Of a DNA stretch of 64,000 bases, positions 44,576-54,783 are shown piece after piece. Positions within the stretch are counted from its first letter, which is position 1. Every line of letters starts with the position of its first letter. A model generated the notes under the pieces. The model had not been told where the DNA came from, did no database searches, and saw only the letters and a list, made by a program, of their open reading frames with translations. A program made the position numbers and the translations under genes. Origin of the DNA: Flavobacteriaceae bacterium UBA1682 (lineage in GTDB: Bacteria > Bacteroidota > Bacteroidia > Flavobacteriales > Flavobacteriaceae); the NCBI GenBank assembly GCA_002320285.1, contig DCKE01000019.1:1-64000 (forward strand), written 5' to 3'.

Positions 44576-46345
44576 TTATTTTTTGATGGTGTATTTTATA
44601 CCTCCCCAAACGCCGTTAGAGAGTACTCCAGTTTCGAAATCAACATAGAAATCAGTAACCTTTTTCGAACTAAAAGTAATTTTGATTTTAAATTTAGTAT
44701 TGTTATCTGTTTTAACCATTCCAAATTCTGCTCCTTCAAAATTAAATTCTTTTTTGAATTTGAATTTACGCTCCACTTTGTGAGAGTTTTCCTTTTGAAC
44801 AATTTCGTCGGTAAAAATGATTTTTGTCGATTTAACTTCCAACTGATCGCTAGTCAAGTTTTTTAAATTCATCTCGTTCATAATAAGTACGATATCATCT
44901 TTGGTATACCCCTGTTGAACGTATTTTTCAAAAACTTTTTTAGCTTGTTTGATCACATCGTCAGAAGTTAAAGTCAAATCCTTATTAAGTATATTAATAT
45001 TTAAAAGGATTTTCTTTTTATTACTTCCCACCAAGTTTAAATCGCCTAAGCTAACATTCGAAACCGGCGTATAATTGGACGGATAAAGAATCGAAGTATT
45101 GTAGTTATTGTGACTGTTAACCTCATAATCCGATAATTCATAAAGCTTTTTATCGTATTTACCAGTCGAATTTAATTTGTACTCTTCACTCAACACATAC
45201 ATCGCTTTGTGCTGCGAAGTACCTGGATTCGGATTAAGTAGCGCAGAAATCTTCTGGAATATCGCTTTGATTTGACTGTCACTAACCGTTATGGTATTGT
45301 TTTTTCTCTTAATTTCAAAAAATGCTAGATTGATCTTGTGATACAGTTTACTAGCACTCGCATTTTCCCAGTATTTAAACAGCTTAATTTTGATCTTAAA
45401 AGGCCAGATTTTCACTTTAATCGACTGTACTTTTTCTCTTTGATGCGAGGTTTTTAAGATTGTATGATTAAACAATAAGAAATCCTGCACTCTAAAGACC
45501 GTTTTCATCCTTGTAGTAGCGGTGATTTTATTATAGCACGTGTACGATCGTCCAAAAAGATTAGGGAATTTTGGCCTGTGCATATTGGGGCACTTACTGT
45601 AATTACTCGTATTGGTCGGAAGGGTAAAAGCCAATTTATTTTGCAACATCGACTGTATGTCAAAATCATATTCCTCTGTATTAAATTCCATTTGATCAAA
45701 CTTCGCTGCTGGAGGTAAGTAACCTAAAATATCAGCATTAATTTTATTAAAACCTTCTTTAATAACAATTTTATCCTGATCGTTTAAGAATTTAATCAAG
45801 TGCTCTTTTTTTTGTTGCTGCACTACAAACAATCCCTTAGGGGTGTACATATAAACCGAGTCGTTGAACTGTATTTGGCCGTTGTAATTTAAAAGGGATG
45901 CAAATTCATTGTCACCGATAAAAGTCCGCGTATGTATATCGATCCCATCCTCTAATATTTCCTTTTCATCTAGAGCCTCCGAAAAGTCCATTATTTTCAT
46001 CGAATTCTTTTCTTTGACATCTTCAAACACATCGGAATATTTATCGAAATAATCCTCTGACAATTCTCCATAAACCGATAAAGGCTCAAATCCTTGACCA
46101 TAAGCCTCTAAAAACATTTTAGATTTTTCGTCGATCTTCTCAGAATATACAAAATCTTTAAAATCCGCAGAGTTCCCACTTACAACAAACATCTTCGTGT
46201 TTTTATTGTAATTGACCTTCACTCCAAAATTCGATGAACTCTTGTTCTGACCAGATGAATCACCCCCGTCAAACACTTCATCGCTTTTACAACTGCTCGC
46301 AAAAACAATTGCAACAGCAAATAAAATTTTTACTAATTTTTTCAT
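44576..46345 (-). CDS. Large lipoprotein of unknown function
   Basis: A 589-aa protein with a lipoprotein signal (MKKLVKILFAVAIVFASSC, lipobox Cys at 19) followed by a Ser/Gly/Asp-rich linker (DEVFDGGDSSGQNKSSS), the export signal favoured for surface lipoproteins in Bacteroidota. The mature part has mixed beta-rich segments and no domain I recognise. It could be a surface binding protein. It forms a single-gene unit with its own terminator. The long AT-rich upstream region suggests its own promoter. Confidence 0.8.
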   Translation of the reverse strand: MKKLVKILFAVAIVFASSCKSDEVFDGGDSSGQNKSSSNFGVKVNYNKNTKMFVVSGNSADFKDFVYSEKIDEKSKMFLEAYGQGFEPLSVYGELSEDYFDKYSDVFEDVKEKNSMKIMDFSEALDEKEILEDGIDIHTRTFIGDNEFASLLNYNGQIQFNDSVYMYTPKGLFVVQQQKKEHLIKFLNDQDKIVIKEGFNKINADILGYLPPAAKFDQMEFNTEEYDFDIQSMLQNKLAFTLPTNTSNYSKCPNMHRPKFPNLFGRSYTCYNKITATTRMKTVFRVQDFLLFNHTILKTSHQREKVQSIKVKIWPFKIKIKLFKYWENASASKLYHKINLAFFEIKRKNNTITVSDSQIKAIFQKISALLNPNPGTSQHKAMYVLSEEYKLNSTGKYDKKLYELSDYEVNSHNNYNTSILYPSNYTPVSNVSLGDLNLVGSNKKKILLNINILNKDLTLTSDDVIKQAKKVFEKYVQQGYTKDDIVLIMNEMNLKNLTSDQLEVKSTKIIFTDEIVQKENSHKVERKFKFKKEFNFEGAEFGMVKTDNNTKFKIKITFSSKKVTDFYVDFETGVLSNGVWGGIKYTIKK

Positions 46346-46809
46346 AATTTATTAATTATTAATAAGGCAACAGTTAATTATTAATTTATAACACGGCAAA
46401 CTTATAAATTAAATTAATACATCAATATTACCATAGCTATTTTTGTTAAAAATATTGAAAAACAGCTTTTTATTTGATAAAATATAATTTTCAATACTTA
46501 TTATATGCAGATACAGTTGTTAATATTAACTTTAAATACTTTTTATGAATCCTATTTATAGCTAAAAAATAAACTTATAAAGCCTAAATTATTTAAAAAA
46601 ATACGGTTATATCAATTTATGTATCTAAAAAATGTATTAAAACGTATTCCTTGAACTGCAAAAACGAGTAGAAAGAGTCCGAATTACAGGGAGAATCACC
46701 GAGTATAATCCCTATAAACTGTCTAAACAGTCATATTTAACGAGCTGAGGTATTTAGACGCTGCAATCGGTTTTTAAAGAATGTGCTTAAAAATACTTAT
46801 CTTCCGCAA
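46346..46809. other. AT-rich divergent promoter region
   Basis: About 460 bp, extremely AT-rich in its left two thirds, between the divergent lipoprotein and AraC genes. No ORF, clear dyad or RNA gene is seen. Presumably it contains both promoters. Confidence 0.4.
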
Positions 46810-47667
46810 ATGGAAAAAAGCAGTTATTTAATCACTCGCAAGCCCACACACAAGCTGTTAAAAAAACAGATTGCATACTATTATTTCCATGCATCAACAA
46901 ATGAAGCACACAGTGACGCTTTTTATTTTTATCCCAATTACCTACACGCTTTAACCATTTATAAAGGCAGCGATGTACTGATAGATCAAAAAAGCAACAA
47001 CTCTAGCGTAAAACCCGCGTCAGATCACGATCAATTAACCACGCTATATACCATTAACCTAGATACGAAGATGCGCGTGGAGATTGAAGGTGCGTTTTAC
47101 AAAATCGGAGTAGTTTTTTATCCGTTGGGGTTTAATCATTTTATCGAGCAAACCTTAGATCTGATGATGGCGCAGTCCTTTCAGAAAATAAATTTAAACG
47201 CGGTTTTCACTGAAAGATTAGCTGCTATCTCTCAAGAACAACCGATTGAAGAACAGTTGGAAATCTTGGAAAATGCCTTATTAGCCATTATTAAACCGTT
47301 TAACCAAAACACCCTGCAAAAAGCCATCAAAGAAATCGTACTTTCTAATGGAGCTATTAGGGTGGAAGAATTAGAAAAGTTGTTATTGGTAAGTCGAAAA
47401 ACCCTACTGCGTTTGTTTAAAAAACACACCTGTACAACGATAGAGGAATACAAAAGAATCGTGATGTTTCGAAATTCACTTAATTACGCGCTTCAAAACA
47501 AAGAATTAGTCAATTTAACCGATGTAGCTTTATATAGTATGTATTATGACCAATCGCATTTTATCAAACACTTTAAGAGTATTACCGAAGAATCACCCAA
47601 AACATTGCTGCCTAAAATAGTTCAAATAGGCAACGAAGATTTATATTGGCGTTTTTTAGAAGTCTAA
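46810..47667 (+). CDS. AraC-family transcriptional regulator
   Basis: 285 aa from the Met at 46810; the in-frame Met nine codons earlier is possible. The N-terminal sensor region (HKLLKKQIAYYYFHAST, FYKIGVVFYPLGFNHF) matches the DUF6597-like domain common in Bacteroidota AraC proteins. The C-terminal double helix-turn-helix is present (RVEELEKLLLVSRKTLLRLFKK, LTDVALYSMYYDQSHFIKHF). It may control the membrane protein gene 70 bp downstream or the divergent lipoprotein gene. Ligand unknown. Confidence 0.88.
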   Translation: MEKSSYLITRKPTHKLLKKQIAYYYFHASTNEAHSDAFYFYPNYLHALTIYKGSDVLIDQKSNNSSVKPASDHDQLTTLYTINLDTKMRVEIEGAFYKIGVVFYPLGFNHFIEQTLDLMMAQSFQKINLNAVFTERLAAISQEQPIEEQLEILENALLAIIKPFNQNTLQKAIKEIVLSNGAIRVEELEKLLLVSRKTLLRLFKKHTCTTIEEYKRIVMFRNSLNYALQNKELVNLTDVALYSMYYDQSHFIKHFKSITEESPKTLLPKIVQIGNEDLYWRFLEV

Positions 47668-47737
47668 TTAAAATGTCCCAGTTTTACAATTTTAGCCCTT
47701 TATTTCACCCTAATTTTGTGAAATAAATAATCTATAC

Positions 47738-48166
47738 ATGACTACAATTACCATCAAACGACCGCATAGAGCTATCAACAGGTTTAGAAAATACAAGATA
47801 TTTATAGATGGCACACTACTCGGTACCATCGCTAATAACGAAACCAAAGTTTTTACTACCGAAATGATTGGAAAGCAAACGCTACAGGCAAAAATAGATT
47901 GGTGTAGCAGCCCAAATTTCCCTATGGAATTATCAGCCAATAGCCATCAACAACTACTTGTAGACTTACATAAGGACACGGCTAAAAGTTGGTCCTACTT
48001 TTTCTACAGCGGTTTTTTTATTTTAATTCTCGATTTTATTTTAAGGGAAACACTCCACTTTCCATACGCTTTACTCCTCATGGTTTTTCCTTTTCTTTAT
48101 ATGATTTACCTATTGGTTTATACGCAAAAGAAAACCTTGTTTTTAACTGAAATTATTAACCGTTAA
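47738..48166 (+). CDS. Small membrane protein with N-terminal beta domain
   Basis: 142 aa. Residues 1-75 form a beta-rich soluble part (YKIFIDGTLLGTIANNE, IDWCSSPNFPMEL) known from many Bacteroidota membrane proteins. Two TM segments follow at about 87-105 and 108-128 (ALLLMVFPFLYMIYLLV). Function unknown. It follows the AraC gene on the same strand and may be its target. Confidence 0.65.
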   Translation: MTTITIKRPHRAINRFRKYKIFIDGTLLGTIANNETKVFTTEMIGKQTLQAKIDWCSSPNFPMELSANSHQQLLVDLHKDTAKSWSYFFYSGFFILILDFILRETLHFPYALLLMVFPFLYMIYLLVYTQKKTLFLTEIINR

Positions 48167-48257
48167 ATCTATACAAAATGCTCAAAATCGGTTTTATCTT
48201 CATGACATATGTATTTAAATTAGTAAGTTTAATCTTTATTAATTAAAGTTTTAATCT

Positions 48258-49715
48258 TTATACATCGGTTGACTTTAAACAGCGTCCTCTGGGTTCATCG
48301 CCTTCGAAGAGCACGGTTTCAGAATGTAGAAATTCGGCGGCGGCAGCAGAGTCTTGTACTTTAACAGCACTGCGCTCTAACATGATAGATTCAAACTCGT
48401 TCAACACACTTTTCCTAATGCCGTCTTGTCGCCACGAGTTATAAAATCCGCAACCCTTCGAAATAGTTCGGGCCAGTAACAAGGCATCGAGTAAAGCTTG
48501 ATTGGCACCCTGCCCTTTAAACGGACTCATCGGATGTGCCGCATCGCCAATCAGTGTAACCGCCCCTGCACTTGCTAAGCGCTGTGGCTCCAACAGTTCG
48601 CGATCGTATACCGGATAACCCGAAACATGCGTTTCATCCGTTGCAGCTAAAATTTGCGGAATAGGATCGTGCCAAGGCGTCCTGCGACAAGCTTCTTCCT
48701 TTAAGGCTTGCGGCCCCTGTGCACTAAGGACTTTCGCCGCTGTTTCATCCATCGGAAAACTCAATTGCCACATGATCGTATCTTCAGTATACGGCATCAT
48801 ATAAATGCGTTCCTGACCGTTGGCAGTTTGAAATACCGTAGCCGAATCGAGTAAAGTACTTGACAATCCTTCTAAAGCCGAAAGCGGGCAAATACCCAAT
48901 ATTACTATACATCCCAAATAACGCAAGGGGTTAATTTGCTCGTCGATCAACAATCGACGCACCGAACTGCGGATACCATCGGCACCTACCACCAAATCAG
49001 CTTTGGCTTTATGCAAGGCTCCATTTACGTAAAAAGACAAGTCTACTCCGGCTCCGTCCGTTTGTTTTACATCGATTAATTGATGCCCCCACTTGACCCT
49101 CTGCTGTCCACCAAGCTGTTCCAGTAGTGCCAACCGCAAAGATTGTCGAGCAATGTGAACATTACTTCGCTTCGCAGAAGTTATGCTTTCAGACTGCATC
49201 CACTTTCTAACGCCCCACTCTCCAAGGACTTTTCCAGCTGTTGTATGTACCAAATGACGGGTCGAAACGACCCCGTCTTTTAAATAAAAAAGTCCCAAGC
49301 CTTCAATGGCCTTACTCGCTTGTTGCAAGGTTAATCCATAACCCTGCGATCGCGACTCAAAATCGCAATCACGCTCATAAAGTGTAAACGGAATACCGCG
49401 ATGCAAACACGCAACCGCCAAAGCTACGCCACCTATTCCCCCGCCAATAATCGCAACATGCGGTTGGTTCTCTACATCAGGTATCGGATAATGTAAAGAA
49501 TAAAGCAATCCCGATCCGCCACAACTTTCACAGGGATATTGGTGCCCTGTCGGTCGGATAGGTGTTATTCCCTGTTTATTGGATCGTTCAAATTCAGCGA
49601 GCAATAACGCATAGTCGCGCCGAGCTCGAGTACTGAGCTTTCGACTTTTTTTTCCACGACCCAAACAATCCTCGCACATCACCCAACTCGATGCGTCGCT
49701 TTCTTCGTTTTTCAT
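48258..49715 (-). CDS. FAD-dependent monooxygenase with DnaJ-type zinc motif
   Basis: A 485-aa protein. The N-terminal about 75 residues hold two CxxCxGxG motifs (CEDCLGRG at 14-21, CESCGGSG near 61-68) like the zinc finger of DnaJ. Then comes a flavoprotein hydroxylase: Rossmann HVAIIGGGIGGVALA, VVGADGIRSSVRR (DG motif) and LIGDAAHPMSPFKGQGAN (GD motif). Enzymes of this class hydroxylate aromatic or antibiotic substrates with NADPH. The family includes TetX, but nothing shows tetracycline activity here. The zinc motif fusion is unusual. Single gene, soluble. Confidence 0.85.
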   Translation of the reverse strand: MKNEESDASSWVMCEDCLGRGKKSRKLSTRARRDYALLLAEFERSNKQGITPIRPTGHQYPCESCGGSGLLYSLHYPIPDVENQPHVAIIGGGIGGVALAVACLHRGIPFTLYERDCDFESRSQGYGLTLQQASKAIEGLGLFYLKDGVVSTRHLVHTTAGKVLGEWGVRKWMQSESITSAKRSNVHIARQSLRLALLEQLGGQQRVKWGHQLIDVKQTDGAGVDLSFYVNGALHKAKADLVVGADGIRSSVRRLLIDEQINPLRYLGCIVILGICPLSALEGLSSTLLDSATVFQTANGQERIYMMPYTEDTIMWQLSFPMDETAAKVLSAQGPQALKEEACRRTPWHDPIPQILAATDETHVSGYPVYDRELLEPQRLASAGAVTLIGDAAHPMSPFKGQGANQALLDALLLARTISKGCGFYNSWRQDGIRKSVLNEFESIMLERSAVKVQDSAAAAEFLHSETVLFEGDEPRGRCLKSTDV

Positions 49716-49752
49716 CCTTACTTTATTTTATGTAAACTGCAATCCCCAAAAA

Positions 49753-50346
49753 TTACTTTTTCTTAAGTATACCCTTGTCAACGCTTTCGTTAATCAATTG
49801 CTCGGCATAGTCCCAAATCACTTCAGATCCCTCGGCCATGACTTTCTTTTTTTCGATGACCTTGTCATAACTGACATCAAATTCTTTCCAGGTTCCGCCA
49901 TTGTTAGAAGTATTCTGCAATAAGGGCTCCAATCGATCCATCGTTCTGGCAAATTGAGCTTCGGCGGTTTTACCCGCTTCAAATTCTTCCCAAATGGCTA
50001 ACATCTCATCAGCTTGTACTTTGGGCAATAACCCAAAAATTCGCTGTGCAGCCACTCGTTCCGCATCCGTATTGCTGTGATTCTTTGCGGTATCATAGAT
50101 AAAAATATCTCCTGCATCTATTTCAACAATATCGTGAATCAAGACCATTTTTACCACTTTAAAAAGGTCCACCGGCTCATTCGCATGTTCCGCCAATACC
50201 AACGCCATCAGTGCCAGATGCCAGCTGTGTTCAGCATCGTTCTCGTTTCTGTCGCTGTGGAACAATTTGGTTTTACGTTGGATGTATTTGACTTTATCAA
50301 TTTCTCTGATAAAGTCTAACTGTTTTAATAGGTTTTCCGAAAACAT
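49753..50346 (-). CDS. HD-domain hydrolase, YfbR-like
   Basis: A 197-aa HD protein of the YfbR/HD_3 group: NDAEHSWHLALMAL, then VLIHDIVEIDAGD with the metal-binding His-Asp, and a late FARTMDRLEP. YfbR is a 5'-deoxynucleotidase; relatives in this size class hydrolyse nucleotides or act in oxetanocin-type chemistry. The exact substrate is unknown. It lies 37 bp upstream of the monooxygenase on the same strand and may be cotranscribed. Confidence 0.85.
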   Translation of the reverse strand: MFSENLLKQLDFIREIDKVKYIQRKTKLFHSDRNENDAEHSWHLALMALVLAEHANEPVDLFKVVKMVLIHDIVEIDAGDIFIYDTAKNHSNTDAERVAAQRIFGLLPKVQADEMLAIWEEFEAGKTAEAQFARTMDRLEPLLQNTSNNGGTWKEFDVSYDKVIEKKKVMAEGSEVIWDYAEQLINESVDKGILKKK

Positions 50347-50666
50347 GGCGATAGCATAAAATGTACGCTACAAAATTAAGGTTTTTTTAGATGTCGAACT
50401 TATAACTGTAAAAAACCATAAACTCAAAAATTCGATTCGTTATTAAGATAACAGTACCCCTTAAAAGCCAGACAAACCTCTTTTCAATTATCAACTTGGC
50501 TATTTTTTATCTGCAGCTGTTAATTTTACTGTTTTAAAAAACAGTATCCCGTTCATTCTAAAAAAGTTAGGTTGTCCACCTAAAATACCGGTTACTAAAT
50601 TCCGATCCATAGATTGTTTTTGGCACGGTTACTGAAATATGCCCTTTAGAACGAAACCCAAAAAAT
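50347..50666. other. 320-bp intergenic region, nothing specific seen
   Basis: Divergent promoter region between the HD hydrolase and the DUF4476 gene. No dyad, repeat or ORF that I can support. Confidence 0.4.
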
Positions 50667-51563
50667 ATGAAAACGAGCATTACCCTTATAGCCCTTTTTA
50701 CAGCGACTATGCTGTTTGCACAAGAAGCCGGAAAAACCGGTGAACTGCTTAAAAATGAAATCAACAGCAAAAGCACAGCCCGATATCAAGAATCCTCAAC
50801 CCGATCAAACACCAACAGCAACACCTCCAGCCGCGGTGATCAATTTGACAATTCATCGAATCGACAGTCTTCCCGTTCCAACAAGGGCAAGCGCGAAACA
50901 ACACCGCGCTACCGATGGAATCAAAACTACGGTTATGCCGAAGTTTTTGTCAGAATCCCGGAAGGCGGACAATTTACCGTTGAAATCGGTAACCAATCGA
51001 TGACCAATGAATCGGGTAAATTCCGTTTTTTTGATTTGAATTCTGGGACAATGTCCATTTCGATTTATGAAGACGGATACCTGCAGTATCGCAGTCAAAT
51101 TCAAGTGCGCAACGACAGCCGATTGGTACTGGATTATTTTACCAACTACGGACTGTACTTACTCGATAGTTATACTATAAAAGGTCAACAATACGGTTTT
51201 AATCAATGGGATGATGTTTGGAATAATCCTTATAGTCCCGAAAATTGGGAAGTTGGAAATTCCAATACCCAGATTATGGATAAATTATCATTTGACAATT
51301 TCGTAAAGTACCTCAATAAAACCACCGCCTTTGACAAAGAAAAGCTTGCCCTATTACAGCAACAAGCAACCGTAAATTTGTTTACAGCACAGCAGATCAA
51401 AACCCTGTTGAAAACCTTTAGTTTTGACGATCAAAAAGTAGAAGCCGGTAAGTTACTATATCCAAGATGCAATGATAAAGTCAATTTTTATATCGTTTAC
51501 GATAGCTTTACCTTTGACAGCGGTAAAAAACAGTTGATGAATTATGTGTCTAATCTGCGCTAA
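50667..51563 (+). CDS. DUF4476 protein, secreted
   Basis: A 298-aa protein. Signal peptide MKTSITLIALFTATMLFAQ, then a Ser/Asn/Arg-rich low-complexity linker (about 40-85), a beta-sandwich-like segment (YAEVFVRIPEGGQFTVEIG) and at the C-terminus a DUF4476 domain of about 90 residues (SFDNFVKYLNKTTAFDKEKL, IKTLLKTFSFDDQKVEAGKL). DUF4476 proteins are common in Bacteroidota and of unknown function. It ends about 70 bp before a very stable terminator. Confidence 0.8.
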   Translation: MKTSITLIALFTATMLFAQEAGKTGELLKNEINSKSTARYQESSTRSNTNSNTSSRGDQFDNSSNRQSSRSNKGKRETTPRYRWNQNYGYAEVFVRIPEGGQFTVEIGNQSMTNESGKFRFFDLNSGTMSISIYEDGYLQYRSQIQVRNDSRLVLDYFTNYGLYLLDSYTIKGQQYGFNQWDDVWNNPYSPENWEVGNSNTQIMDKLSFDNFVKYLNKTTAFDKEKLALLQQQATVNLFTAQQIKTLLKTFSFDDQKVEAGKLLYPRCNDKVNFYIVYDSFTFDSGKKQLMNYVSNLR

Positions 51564-51631
51564 TACTACCCTATCAAACTATTGGATTCCTGATCGCAGT
51601 GCGGTATACCGTCTAGGCTTTACAAATAGTT

Positions 51632-51670
51632 AATACCAAAGGCTATCCGGTTCGGATAGCCTTTGGTATT
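51632..51670. terminator. Strong bidirectional hairpin terminator
   Basis: Perfect 18-bp arms AATACCAAAGGCTATCCG and its complement with a 3-nt loop. The remaining 51671-52096 gap shows no gene or clear dyad. Confidence 0.85.
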
Positions 51671-52096
51671 AAAAGAAGTCGACCTATAACGAAACACTCC
51701 ACGGGTAGTCCCTGCATCGAATCCGACACCCCAAGCGTACACTTCTCCACAGACCATAGCCTTTGTGTCCAAATGAAGCATCACCTTCCAAATCGATCAA
51801 TTCGACATACAGAGTTGATTGAGTATCGCTGATACTTACAAGACCAAATAATGTTGCATCTAACCGCTGTTAACTCCAAATTAAAAAATAAGATGATGCA
51901 CGCGCATCAGGGAATCACAAAAACTGAGATATTATCGGTTAGTTATCGAAAAACACCTACAAATACTTGATAAAATTTGATTAATAGTTATTAAAATACA
52001 ATAATATTATATAAATTTGATTGGCTCATATTTTATAATTTTTTCACACGGAGCTATAATCTTCATCTTTGAAAGCGCTTCTCAAATGGTAGTCAT

Positions 52097-53602
52097 ATGA
52101 AAAATAAGTTTTTGATCTGTATATGTAGTATTCTTAGTTATAGTGCTTATGCTCAAATAGGAATCGGAACTTTACAGCCGGATAAATCATCGGCTTTAGA
52201 AATTAAATTCAGCGACAAAGGGGTGCTGTTATCCCGTGTTGCCCTTAAAAGCATCGATGACATTACCACTATAGCAAACCCCACTCATTCTTTAATCATA
52301 TACAATACGGCGACAACATTGGATGTTACACCGGGATATTACTATTGGAATGAAACAACAGGAAAATGGGTTCGATTACTTGATGCGGTATCTCCAACGG
52401 ACGGATGGCGTTTAAGCGGAAATAGTGGTACCGTTGCTGGCGAGCATTTTATCGGTACTACCGACGACACTGATGTGGTTTTCAAGAGAAACACCATTCA
52501 TGCGGGATTACTGACGCAAGCCACGTTCAACACCTCTTATGGAGTCAATTCGTACAAGGGTAGCATGGCGGGTAGTTTTAACGGTCGTTATAATACGGCT
52601 ATAGGCTACAACAGCCTTCACGGAAATTCGCAGGGTTTGGTAGTCGGTCATGACAATGTTGCTTTAGGAGCCAATAGTTTGTCTAATAACTACAATGGCG
52701 CAGCAAATACCGCCTTGGGCTCAGCGGCTATGAAAGGCAACACCAACGGGAGCAATAACACGGCCAGCGGTCACGAAGCCCTCGTTACAAATTCCACTGG
52801 CAATAATAACGTCGCCAATGGAGCATTTAGCTTAAATCGAAATAATGGCGATGAAAATGCTGCGGTAGGTACTTCGAGTATGTCGTCAAATGAGACCGGT
52901 TCGTACAATGCTGTGATCGGAAGCCGAGCCATGCAAACCAATACCCAAGGCAACAACAATACGGCGATGGGGTTTGAAGTAATGCACAAAAACAAAGACG
53001 GTAATAACAATACTGCTGTCGGATATCAAAGTATGCTGATCAACACTACGGGAAGCGGCAATACCGCCATCGGATACCAATCTGGACCCACGGTATACAA
53101 TCTGACCAATACCACTGCCATCGGTAACGAAGCAACCGTGCAAAATTCCAACAGCATACAGTTGGGCAATGACGCTGTCACCACTATCGCTGGGCAAGTG
53201 GCATTCACAACAACTTCTGATCGCCGTTATAAAGACGCCATCAAACCGCTGCCTTTGGGACTCGATTTTATCAATAAACTTCAGCCTGTTGAGTATATCC
53301 GTAAAAACAATGACTCTAAAACCAAAGAATGGGGACTTATCGCACAAGATTTGCAACAAACCCTTCAAACAATGCAGTATAGCGACGCGGGACTGCTTAG
53401 TGTTGGTGCCGATCAAAAGCAGATGCTGACACTGCGATATAATGATCTCATAGCACCGCTGATCAAGTCTATTCAAGAACTGACTCAAAGCAAGCTAGAA
53501 CTTCAACAGGCAAATAGCGCGCAAAAAGAGCGTATTGACCAACTCGAGAGCGATTTAAGTCAAATTAAACAATGGATCGAACAGCTTAAAAACAAACCCT
53601 AG
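52097..53602 (+). CDS. Fibre-like protein with YadA-type repeats and S74 chaperone domain
   Basis: A 501-aa protein. Signal peptide MKNKFLICICSILSYSAYA; then residues about 170-350 with repeats of roughly 14 residues of the NTAIGYNS...GNNNTA kind, as in YadA/Hia heads and phage fibres; then the intramolecular chaperone domain (SDRRYKDAIKPLPLGLDFI, EWGLIAQDLQ) followed by a coiled coil (about 450-495). S74 domains trimerise and cut themselves off at a Ser. Here it is an isolated chromosomal gene with an export signal, so probably a surface adhesin rather than a phage part. Confidence 0.88.
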   Translation: MKNKFLICICSILSYSAYAQIGIGTLQPDKSSALEIKFSDKGVLLSRVALKSIDDITTIANPTHSLIIYNTATTLDVTPGYYYWNETTGKWVRLLDAVSPTDGWRLSGNSGTVAGEHFIGTTDDTDVVFKRNTIHAGLLTQATFNTSYGVNSYKGSMAGSFNGRYNTAIGYNSLHGNSQGLVVGHDNVALGANSLSNNYNGAANTALGSAAMKGNTNGSNNTASGHEALVTNSTGNNNVANGAFSLNRNNGDENAAVGTSSMSSNETGSYNAVIGSRAMQTNTQGNNNTAMGFEVMHKNKDGNNNTAVGYQSMLINTTGSGNTAIGYQSGPTVYNLTNTTAIGNEATVQNSNSIQLGNDAVTTIAGQVAFTTTSDRRYKDAIKPLPLGLDFINKLQPVEYIRKNNDSKTKEWGLIAQDLQQTLQTMQYSDAGLLSVGADQKQMLTLRYNDLIAPLIKSIQELTQSKLELQQANSAQKERIDQLESDLSQIKQWIEQLKNKP

Positions 53603-53619
53603 TTTGTCCTAAAGCCCAA

Positions 53620-54552
53620 CTATGCTATAACTGAAGGTTCGACAACTGCATGATTTTGCCATTTATTCATCAGCAACTTTTCGAGTTGCTCAATCTCTTT
53701 GTGGTAAATAGTCTTCTTTCTCGTTCCAAAATAGAGGGTGTTTTCCAAGGGGATAGTGCCCTCCCATATCAGTTTAATCTTTCCCGCCGCAATGGCTTCG
53801 CGACATAAAAAATCAGGAACTACGGAAAATCCCGTATTATCGCTTAAACATCGAATAATCGAGCTGATATTGGGAACAATATAATTGGGGCTAAAATCCG
53901 GATGTTCGCCAAAATGCGTTAACCAAAAGTTTTTTAAGTGATCCATATCGGCTGCCGTGCTATACCAAAGCTGCTGCTTTAGTAAAGTCGCTACCTCCTT
54001 TATTTTGTCTACCGCTAGCAACTGCTCTATTTCAGCGGTGGACGTATTATTACCGGCAACCAAAACGATTCTTTCCTTGGAAAAAGGTCGATAGGCTAAG
54101 TTTAACTGAGTTCCGATTTGCGGGGTTATAATCAGATCCAACAGCCCGTTATCCAGATCTTGCTGCATCTGAGGATAATCGCCAAACTTGATGATCAGAT
54201 TAAAGGGCAAACTCGCGATATGCTCCTCTAAGGTATATTGAAATGTTTCAAAACACATACCCACACTAATCGTCACTCGCTCCTCCTTAGAACGCTTATG
54301 AAAGTGCTGCTCCGCATTTTCCATCTTTTTCAACGGCTCAAATACCCAATTATACAAGATTTTGCCCTTTTCGGTCGGAACCATTTTTCGAGCCGAACGA
54401 TCAAATAACTTATTGCCCGTATAGGATTCCAACGAATTTAAATGCAAACTGACCCCCGGCTGTGAAATAAACAACTGCTGAGCCGCAGCCGATAAGGTAC
54501 CCGTCTCATAGATCGCTTTAAAAGTACGAAGCCATTCCAAATTCCATCTCAT
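53620..54552 (-). CDS. LysR-family transcriptional regulator
   Basis: 310 aa from the ATG at 54552; a start two codons earlier is possible. Winged helix-turn-helix at the N-terminus (WLRTFKAIYETGTLSAAAQQLFISQPGVSLHL) and a LysR substrate-binding domain (VTISVGMCFETFQYTLEE, SVVPDFLCREAIAAG). It is divergent from mdaB-ygiN, with two matching 30-bp sites in the intergenic region. It most likely regulates this quinone-reductase operon in response to electrophile or quinone stress. Confidence 0.92.
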   Translation of the reverse strand: MRWNLEWLRTFKAIYETGTLSAAAQQLFISQPGVSLHLNSLESYTGNKLFDRSARKMVPTEKGKILYNWVFEPLKKMENAEQHFHKRSKEERVTISVGMCFETFQYTLEEHIASLPFNLIIKFGDYPQMQQDLDNGLLDLIITPQIGTQLNLAYRPFSKERIVLVAGNNTSTAEIEQLLAVDKIKEVATLLKQQLWYSTAADMDHLKNFWLTHFGEHPDFSPNYIVPNISSIIRCLSDNTGFSVVPDFLCREAIAAGKIKLIWEGTIPLENTLYFGTRKKTIYHKEIEQLEKLLMNKWQNHAVVEPSVIA

Positions 54553-54565
54553 AACCATAATTTAT

Positions 54566-54595
54566 ATGATACAAATGTATGGTTTAAATTATTTT
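54566..54595 (-). promoter_or_regulatory. Putative LysR site 1
   Basis: 30 bp starting ATGATACAAATGTAT, containing the perfect dyad ATACA-AA-TGTAT. It lies 14 bp before the LysR start and matches site 2 at 26 of 30 positions in the same orientation. Probable autoregulation. Confidence 0.55.
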
Positions 54596-54783
54596 ATTCA
54601 TAGAAAACAAGATTTAAATTTACTGAGAAAATGCTTGATAATTAAATACGTATCCCATACACCTTTAATATACAAATAGTTAATATAAGAAGCAAGCAAA
54701 AAGCGATTTTATTTCTACGGCTCCAGTCAATGGCAAAATCAACCGTATCTTTTTGAAATGCAATTTTTTTTAATATCATCATT

